DNA from: Chromera velia
Lineage: Eukaryota > Sar > Chromeraceae
Direction of reading: 5' to 3'
Length of the DNA: 13,733 nucleotides
Assembly: GCA_018398765.1 (NCBI GenBank)
Contig: JAHBMJ010003041.1
Location: 1 to 13,733, forward strand
Shown: piece after piece, positions 8,017-13,733 of the stretch
How the letters are laid out: every line of letters starts with the position of its first letter
Position numbering within the stretch: the stretch's first letter is position 1
Made by a program: the position numbers and the translations under genes
The notes under the pieces: model-generated
What the model saw: the letters and a program-made list of their open reading frames with translations, nothing else
Told to the model about the DNA's origin: nothing
Databases searched by the model: none

Positions 8017-9403
8017 GGTGAGTGAGTGAGTGAGTGAGTGAGTGAGTGTGTGTGTGTGTGTGTGTGTGTATGTCATGAGCACCTGTGCGAAGTCTCTGTT
8101 TTCATATTTGCTGAATGACTCAATTGCTGGTCTTCTTTACCTTTTTCCCTTCCTTCCTTTCTTTGTTTCTCGCTTCTGTCTGTCTGTCTGACTCTGCAGC
8201 TTCAACCGCCCTCTCCTCTACCCCGGTGTCCCACGGGGCGACTGGGCCCGCTTGTTCCTCTTCAGAGACGCGATTCGGAAAGAGGCAGAGGAGACCGCAG
8301 AGTTAAGGGAATCGATTGCAGCCGCTGGGGGGGCAGAAGAGTACGTGGATCAGGTGTTGATGAATCAGCTCCACGCAGTTGTCTCCGAGGCAGCCAAGGA
8401 GGCCGTAGAGAGGACAGACCACCCTCTGAACCGTCTCCCCCGCACTCCACTAGAGATCCTCCAGCGGATCTACCTGGAGGCTGCCCACATTGATTCAGAA
8501 AAGGCATTCCATAGGGAGCTGCACTGGATCTGCCAGAAGACAGGGGCGTACCCCGAGCTCGTCTCCCCCTTTCTGCACTGGGCCTATTGGGATAAGCCCA
8601 CGGTGATGTTCGAAGTCGCCGCGATCCAATCTCAACTGGACCGGAGACCCCATGCCCCCCAAGCCATCCCTTCCTTCCAACACCTCATTGAGGACGAGGC
8701 GGGGTGGGAGGATCTGTGGGAATCGGGGGAGGGGAAGAAGAAGAAAAAAGACAGACAGCAGAAGAAGGAAGAAAAGAAGAAGCCAGAAATCTTTGGTGAG
8801 TGGAGGGGATTCAATCCCAAGAAACTCGACCCCCTTCCCTTCACTCCACAGGTGCGTGCCTGCGCCCTGAGTCTCGTCCTCACTTCCCCTTCCTTTTCCC
8901 AGGGAACCGTGCGAATTCTGGTGAAGACCCTTAGGGCCTCTCCCCTTCTTCCCCTGCAGCCTTGCCTGGGTGGGGGTCGCTTCAAGCGATCCGCCATTTT
9001 CTCTGCACAGACCTACGACGTTGTTCTCTACCTTCTTGAATGGTCAGGCAAGGCCGAGGAAGACCTCCAGGATGAAGAGATCAAAGACGACAACGGCAGC
9101 ACCCTCCTCCACGTAGCCTGTGCGTGGACGCCCGAGGGTGTCAAGCCCGACCGATTCAGAACGCCCCAAGGGAAGAAGGAGCTCCACCATGGCATGCTCC
9201 TTCTCCGAAAGTTTTCTGTCCCGATGATCAGAATGATGATGTATGAGATGAACGCACAGAAGCACAACCCAAGAGACGTAGCCATACGCAAAGGCAACAA
9301 AGATGCCCAGCTTCTCTTGGAGTTTTTCCATGAGAATCCCTCTGCAGGTTTCGCACAGGCCATTGCAAAGATTCAGAAGGGTGTGCGGCCTGCCGTACTT
9401 TGA
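6221..9403 (+). CDS. CCCH zinc-finger-like and ankyrin-repeat protein
   Basis: Exons 6221-7512, 8200-8851 and 9011-9403 give about 778 residues. The first junction is sound (AG|GTCAGT to CTGCAG|C, split Ser codon). The second intron (CAG|GTGCGT to CTGCACAG, 159 bp) is likely but not certain. Four Cys/His clusters are seen: C105-x8-C-x9-C-x3-H128; C143-x13-C-x5-C-x3-H167; C219-x10-C-x4-C-x3-H239; C259-x14-C-x6-C-x3-H285. They resemble CCCH fingers, which usually bind RNA, but with irregular spacing. Residues 290-600 look helical and include an ankyrin-like stretch (KIAINANKPEAGKVLLERL). A Lys-rich run lies at 610-625. DDNGSTLLHVACAW (674-687) and a later NPRDVAIRKGNKDAQLLLEFF resemble ankyrin repeats. 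ATG 6221 is chosen because the frame upstream has no ATG. An RNA-regulatory role is inferred from the domains; I do not recognise a named orthologue. Confidence 0.78.
7552..7580. repeat. (GAAT)n microsatellite just inside the CCCH gene intron
   Basis: About six GAAT units, about 40 bp after the donor at 7513. In the sense direction this is the same (AATG) repeat found in lysA intron 3, although the two genes are on opposite strands. Confidence 0.88.
7711..7838. repeat. (CTTT)n polypyrimidine microsatellite in the CCCH gene intron
   Basis: A nearly pure TTTC array with internal T7 runs, then a short GTTC block near 7806-7820. The transcript carries (UUUC)n, as in lysA intron 6. Confidence 0.93.
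7940..8071. repeat. (GT)n-(GA)n-(GAGT)n-(GT)n compound microsatellite
   Basis: The order is GTGTGT with GCATGCATGCATG, then GT, GA, GAGT and GT again, all inside the CCCH gene intron (7513-8199). The GAGT block contains seven overlapping GTGAGT hexamers starting at 8018, 8022, 8026, 8030, 8034, 8038 and 8042, each matching the core splice-donor consensus in the sense direction. Confidence 0.93.
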
Positions 9404-11085
9404 GAACGGAAGGAGGCAGAGTGTGAAAGCCAGTGAAGCAGAAATTGCACTGGAAAATGCACCTTGCTTTATATGCTTTACATCAAAACTGACATTAAAC
9501 TGTACTAATCTTGGATACTGGTGGAACAGAGAATCACATACGCTCAAAGCAGCAATTGAGGCAGCAGTTTGACGTTTATCAAAGTATGTCTAATAGTACT
9601 AGTGATTTGACTCTGATTATCTCTGATTCAAGTTATTTCCACTATGTGTAGAAGTAAATGCCGCAAATTGTTAATGCATGTGGTAATGTCATGTACTTTC
9701 ATTTATTTAGTCAGTTATTTTAATTTATAATTTATTTGCACATATCGAGTTATATATATAAAATTAATTTCAAAATACTATACTTGAAAATAGTAACTTA
9801 TTAAACTTAATTATTATGGTAATTTAATTTAATTTTGTGCCTATAGTTGTGTACATTAATATTTTAACCTAAAATTAAAAATTCATGTATACGTAGATAA
9901 AAAGAATATACACAGCTGATAAAATGAGTTTTAATTAGATGACCGAATGTTGGCAAATGATCATCTTTTAATATGTTTTTTCTTTTACTAGACAGTTGTA
10001 CAAGGTTTAATGCAATAGAAAGGCAAGCTAGAAGGCAAGGTTTTGCATTTTAGGAAAGTGATTGAAATGGAGAGTTTATACTGCAGAGTCAGCAGACAAA
10101 AAGAATGATCGGCTGCAAGTGAGACCTGGACTCACGTGGTGGTCCTGCTTGTGCTGAAGAGGACATGGTTTCTTTTTTCTGAAAGTTATGGAAAGAAACA
10201 ACTGAAAAGAAGGGGCATGCAGCAGTGATTGAAAAGGAGAATTTGCAACATGCAGTTATATGCAGTTATATTTAGAGTCATACAATTTTAATGAACAGAA
10301 AAACTGAAAAAGCAAGCCCCCGCAGCTTAGCCTACTCAGAACAGCTCGAACTCATCATCATTCAGAGTTTGATTCTCTTGCAACCATGCAGTGAGTCCAG
10401 CAATCAATCTACTGAGCCTGGCGGCCTGGCCTGGCCCTCCGAGTCGATCATGCCTTTGGCGGTCGAGCTGGTCTGCTGCTTTATCCTATATTGCGGCTCT
10501 AGTTGCGACTGCGCCCGCTTCCACTCCCCCCACTCCTACTCTCCTCAGCTCCCGCCCTAGCTCCATCCCGGTCTGCCTGAGGCACTAGCTGAGGCACCAA
10601 TTAAGTGGCTGTTCAGTGGTGCGCCGCCTGCAACTTTCCTTGATTTCGCTGGCATGAACGCACGCATCTCCCCGTATTTCGGGTCCCTCCTCTCTCTCTC
10701 TTCCTTCAATGCTGAACCATTTACTGCATGTCACTTTCCTTTGCCTCCCCGCCCGGCATTGCGCCTCAATTTGAACCCGTGCATGATCATTTACTTCCAT
10801 TCTTTCCCTTGCAAGAACTCTCCATGAACCAGACGTCATTCCCTCTTCCCCCCCGCTTCCTGAAGTCTTCATAAAAGCTCTCTTGCCTTTTCCCCCCGTG
10901 ATTGTCATCCTATCGATCAGGCGATTAGACAATCAGTCCTCTTACCCTCAAGCACACATGCATGCATGCATGCATTCAGGCAGAACTGACCCACACTCCG
11001 CATGCAGATGCCCGTGGAGGTCGAAGACCACTCAAGAGATGTTGCAAGCTGGCAACCCACCCAAACATGCAGTCAGCCTCTCTAT
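9404..11085. other. Spacer between the CCCH and caspase-like genes
   Basis: No reading frame here has convincing protein character. It should contain the 3' UTRs of the two converging genes. Positions 9560-10290 are strikingly AT-rich (TTTATTTAG, TAATTTAATTTAATTTT, TATATATATAAAATT) compared with the flanks. From about 10300 to 11085 composition returns to normal, with pyrimidine-rich stretches and a short GCATGCATGCATGC run near 10960. A direct repeat of GCAGTTATAT lies at about 10253-10272. Confidence 0.6.
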
Positions 11086-11688
11086 TTACCTCCTCAGGTG
11101 ATGCTGGTGGTGCAACGGGGGACCCTGCGTGCCTTGGGGGGTCGGCATCTGTGCGTAAACCTGGTGGTGCGCTGGGAGCATCGTAACCACGGGCGAATGG
11201 TGCACTGAAATTGCTCCTTGGGAGTGCGGCATAACCATCGGCTGGTGATGTAGTGCAATGGCTCCTTGTGGGTGCACTGGAAGGGCATGAAGCGGAATCG
11301 TTCCCTGTCCGAATTGCTGTACTGGGGGCAGTGCCATACCTCCATTGCCACAGTGACTGTGTTGAATCAAAGAGGGCATGCCAGAGATGACCATTCCAGG
11401 ACCCTGGAGGGATCGCTGAGGACGACCAGAGCCTGCAGACAGACAGACACGCAGAAAGAGCTAGGGATTGCCTAGCTCAGACACATGTGCGCATATCAAA
11501 CATGCATGCATTTCCAGAGCTGCATGCACACGCACACATACGCACGGAAACACAAACGCACTCACGCACGCACGGAAACACACAGACGCGCTCACGCACG
11601 CACGCACGCACTCACACATGCTCGCTGTCTCTCTCTCACACACGCACGCACACACAAACACACAAAGGCGCATGCACTCACTCACGCA

Positions 11689-11745
<57 letters not shown>

Positions 11746-11748
11746 GCA

Positions 11749-11835
<87 letters not shown>

Positions 11836-12570
11836 CACACACACACATACAGATACACTCACTAACTCCCTCACAGACTCACTAACTCGTTCACTCACTT
11901 ACTTACTAACTCACTCGCATACACAAATACGCAATTTGAGCCAATCCTTGCAGGTGTATTCACCTCGATGCTGGGGGATGCGGTGGCTGCTCTCGTCTTG
12001 CGGTTTGCGTCTGGGGCGTCTAGGCTCAGCCTGGTCCGTTTCGTTCATCACGTGGTCGAGGAGATCCTGCAACGTCATCTCTCCCAGAGGCTGCATGCTG
12101 CCCATCGCATACCTATTCCAGTGGTACTTTGCTTGGAAGTAGAACCGTCCCTTCGGATCGAATCGCTGGATGCTCTCCACAGGACCATAAGTCTTCACAC
12201 CCCCCAGCAACATGCTGAGCTTATTGGCCATCGAAGTCGAGGGGTTGCTACCGCCGTCTCCTGCCTGACAGGAGTTGAGAATCACGCGCCTAGTTCTGAT
12301 GCCGTTTCTCTGGATCTCAGCGGCCACTTCCTCCAGAATAATGCGTTGACCGTCGTCAGTCGCAATTTTGTCGGAGCCCTCGCGGCCGTGGCCGCAGATG
12401 ACGAGGACGTCGAGGGTCCAGCCCAACGGCTTCTGCACTGGAGAGAACCAATCCTGGTAGTAGTCGCACACCTCCTTGGCGTACCACTGGGTCGTCTGCC
12501 CATTCGTCAGCGAGATGAGTCCGACCTCTACACCGTCAGCGTTCTTGTCGAAGTTCACCAGCTGCGCCAT
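11086..12570 (-). CDS. Caspase-like (clan CD) protein with His/Gln/Pro-rich tail
   Basis: Exons 12570-11964 and 11432-11086 are joined by a GT-AG intron (CGAG|GTGAAT to CTGCAG|GC) with a split Gly codon, giving 317 residues. A hydrophobic strand leads into CGHGREG (His61), and RRVILNSCQAGDGG gives Cys101. The 40-residue His-Cys spacing and strand-HG / strand-xC-x-G pattern are those of clan CD cysteine peptidases (caspases, metacaspases, legumains). Neither dyad residue is missing, so activity is plausible but unproven. The QAG after the Cys is not the usual metacaspase DSCHSG. Residues 181-200 are Arg/Pro/Ser-rich. The tail (about 204-317) is rich in His, Gln, Pro and Met, with loosely repeated QG(A/T)I blocks. 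The stop TAA at 11088-11086 overlaps a donor-like AGGAG|GTAAAT, so a further 3' exon is possible. ATG 12570 is the first in-frame ATG. Confidence 0.7.
11518..11850. repeat. (CA)n/(CACG)n/(CT)n microsatellite in the caspase-like gene intron
   Basis: Blocks of CACG, a CT run near 11691-11720 and a long CA run to about 11845 make up most of the 531-bp intron 11433-11963. In the sense direction these are GT and GA repeats, matching the compound repeat in the CCCH gene intron. Confidence 0.93.
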
Positions 12571-13128
12571 TTTCTTTTGAGTCAACAACCCGATCGGTTT
12601 CGAGACAGCTACTAACGGAGACGCAGAGAGACGCGGCGGGCTATATATTCTGTGATACAGCAGACTATAAGATGGAATTGCTGCTCAGTTGAGATCAGGA
12701 GCAGGCATGTGCATTCTGTGCAGCAGGACACACGTTCATCAGACCGTAGATGTATATATGTGTGTGCTTCTCGCCCTTTATCTATCGAATCTGCGCTTGT
12801 TAAGAAAAGAGACGCCCTTGCAGACCCGATTGTTCGATTATATTCATATACACATGCATGCATTAGGTAATCTCACTTATAAAACGACATTTTTGAGCTT
12901 GGATGGGACAGTGTGACTGTAGACGGATGGCTGCCTGACCTGGCCATGCGGGCATATGCGTGCGTGCGTCATAGAACATTGCACATGCATGCAGTCGCAC
13001 GGATACCAATCTGTTGCCACCGTCTCTCTCTGTTCTTTTCTTTTTCCCGACCAATCTCAAATGAAAAGTGGCACAGAAGCTACGACATTCAAAACGAAGA
13101 CCAGATCTGAGATCGTGATAATTTTCCG
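12571..13128. other. Divergent spacer between the caspase-like gene and the right-edge frame
   Basis: No convincing gene is seen. It holds the 5' flank of the caspase-like gene and presumably that of the plus-strand frame to the right. TGCATGC occurs at 12855-12861 and 12986-12992. Confidence 0.5.
12642..12650 (-). promoter_or_regulatory. TATA-like element upstream of the caspase-like gene
   Basis: The sense strand reads GAATATATAG about 75 bp upstream of ATG 12570. The position fits a TATA box with a short 5' UTR. It is a single AT-rich octamer, so chance occurrence cannot be excluded. Confidence 0.3.
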
Positions 13129-13733
13129 ATGCGATTCGTACTGTTTTCAGGGGGGTGGCTACGCCGCCAGATGATGGCTCGTCCTCTACCTCCTTTACTC
13201 TATGAAAGTTGGCAGCGGGTAAGTGCAGGAACATGTGACTGGGTAGAGAGGGAAGAAGTTGAACGCGTTTTGAGAGAAAGAGATGTAGAAGTGGGAAGCC
13301 AGAAGGTAGTCCGAGACGATCACGTAAATTATGTGTTGCTGGGAGTGACGTCGCCTGGAGAAACTCTCCCGATATGGTGTGGAACGGAAACGGTAGGCCC
13401 ACGGGATGGAGGAAAGAAAGCTAAACAGATTGTTGCTGCTCGCGTGTTCGGTTTCGGAAAACCGAAAGGTTTTTTCTTTCATTTCTCGTCAGAGCCAGGG
13501 AAAGGGACGCCGTGGCTGTCTTGTTTAGACAGAAGCAGCGTGAGGGTGTATGTGGTGGATGTTGTGAAATCACAGACGGTCTCCTACGAAGTGGAGGCTG
13601 ATTTCACAGGTGCTCTTTATGCAATAGAATATGCGAGAGGGCGGATTATGAAATGGACCCGTCCTTTCAAGAAAATCCAAGTGCGGGGCGCATTCATAGG
13701 AAGGGGGGAGATGGAGAAGCTAGAAGAAGAGAC
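13129..13733 (+). CDS. Unrecognised protein, cut by the right edge
   Basis: An open frame follows the in-frame TGA at 13108-13110 and stays open to the end of the window, about 200 codons with no stop. Possible starts are ATG 13129, 13171 and 13174; GCCGCCAG before the ATGs at 13171/13174 is a good initiation context. TTTTCAG at 13144-13150 could instead be a splice acceptor, with earlier exons upstream. The product looks like a folded soluble protein: charged helices early (VEREEVERVLRERDVEVG), alternating hydrophobic strands (VRVYVVDVV, VSYEVEADF), then ALYAIEYARGRIMKW and a basic end (FKKIQVRGAFIGRG). No signal peptide or transmembrane segment is clear. Codons such as GTA and AGA are commoner than in the other genes here. 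I do not recognise the family. Confidence 0.5.
   Translation, partial: MRFVLFSGGWLRRQMMARPLPPLLYESWQRVSAGTCDWVEREEVERVLRERDVEVGSQKVVRDDHVNYVLLGVTSPGETLPIWCGTETVGPRDGGKKAKQIVAARVFGFGKPKGFFFHFSSEPGKGTPWLSCLDRSSVRVYVVDVVKSQTVSYEVEADFTGALYAIEYARGRIMKWTRPFKKIQVRGAFIGRGEMEKLEEE

Noticed and set aside
10291-10560. 89-codon plus-strand frame
   Set aside because: Cys/Ser/Pro-rich with no domain, no partner exon and no similarity I recognise.
10585-10932. 115-codon minus-strand frame, a possible further exon of the caspase-like gene
   Set aside because: Composition is low-complexity Arg/Glu/Gly, no convincing acceptor joins it in phase, and no family is recognised.
11468-12142. Thr/His-rich frames
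   Set aside because: They are translations of the CA/CACG microsatellite in the caspase-like gene intron.
11968-12615. 215-codon plus-strand frame
   Set aside because: It is antisense to the caspase-like exon, which has recognisable catalytic motifs.
12863-13402. 179-codon minus-strand frame
   Set aside because: It overlaps the more protein-like plus-strand frame at the right edge and has no coherent domain pattern.

Overview
The window looks like nuclear DNA of an intron-rich eukaryotic microbe. Genes are split by GT-AG introns, most of the sequence is intronic or intergenic, and simple repeats are everywhere: (GAAA)n, (CATT)n, (CA)n/(GT)n, (GAGT)n and a poly-G run with an unresolved base. 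The lysA gene means the organism makes lysine by the diaminopimelate route, as bacteria, plants, algae, oomycetes and some other protists do. A photosynthetic alveolate such as a chromerid would fit the style, but this is a guess and no organism can be proven from the sequence alone.

Layout. (1) Positions 401-5122, minus strand: an eight-exon diaminopimelate decarboxylase gene, rebuilt exon by exon with every splice phase agreeing. (2) Positions 5123-6220: a roughly 1.1 kb divergent intergenic region with three TGCATGC motifs, an alternating CG run and a TACGTA-rich hairpin. (3) Positions 6221-9403, plus strand: a large protein with four irregular CCCH-type zinc-finger-like clusters, a long helical middle and ankyrin-like repeats at the C-terminus. 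(4) Positions 9404-11085: no convincing gene, including an AT-rich stretch. (5) Positions 11086-12570, minus strand: a two-exon protein with a caspase-like (clan CD) His/Cys dyad and a His/Gln/Pro-rich tail. (6) Positions 12571-13128: a divergent spacer. (7) Position 13129 or 13171 to the right edge, plus strand: an open frame that runs out of the window and whose protein I do not recognise.

The genes share no evident pathway: lysine synthesis, a probable RNA-binding/ankyrin protein, a caspase-like protein and an unknown. Neighbours are arranged divergently (lysA with the CCCH gene, the caspase-like gene with the right-edge frame). The CCCH and caspase-like genes converge on the 9.4-11.1 kb spacer.

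The most notable signals are a 42-bp tandem repeat that triplicates the last splice acceptor of lysA in frame, intron microsatellites whose units resemble splice donors and keep the same orientation relative to transcription, an unusual CCCH-plus-ankyrin architecture, a compact caspase-like protein, and the unrecognised frame at the right edge.
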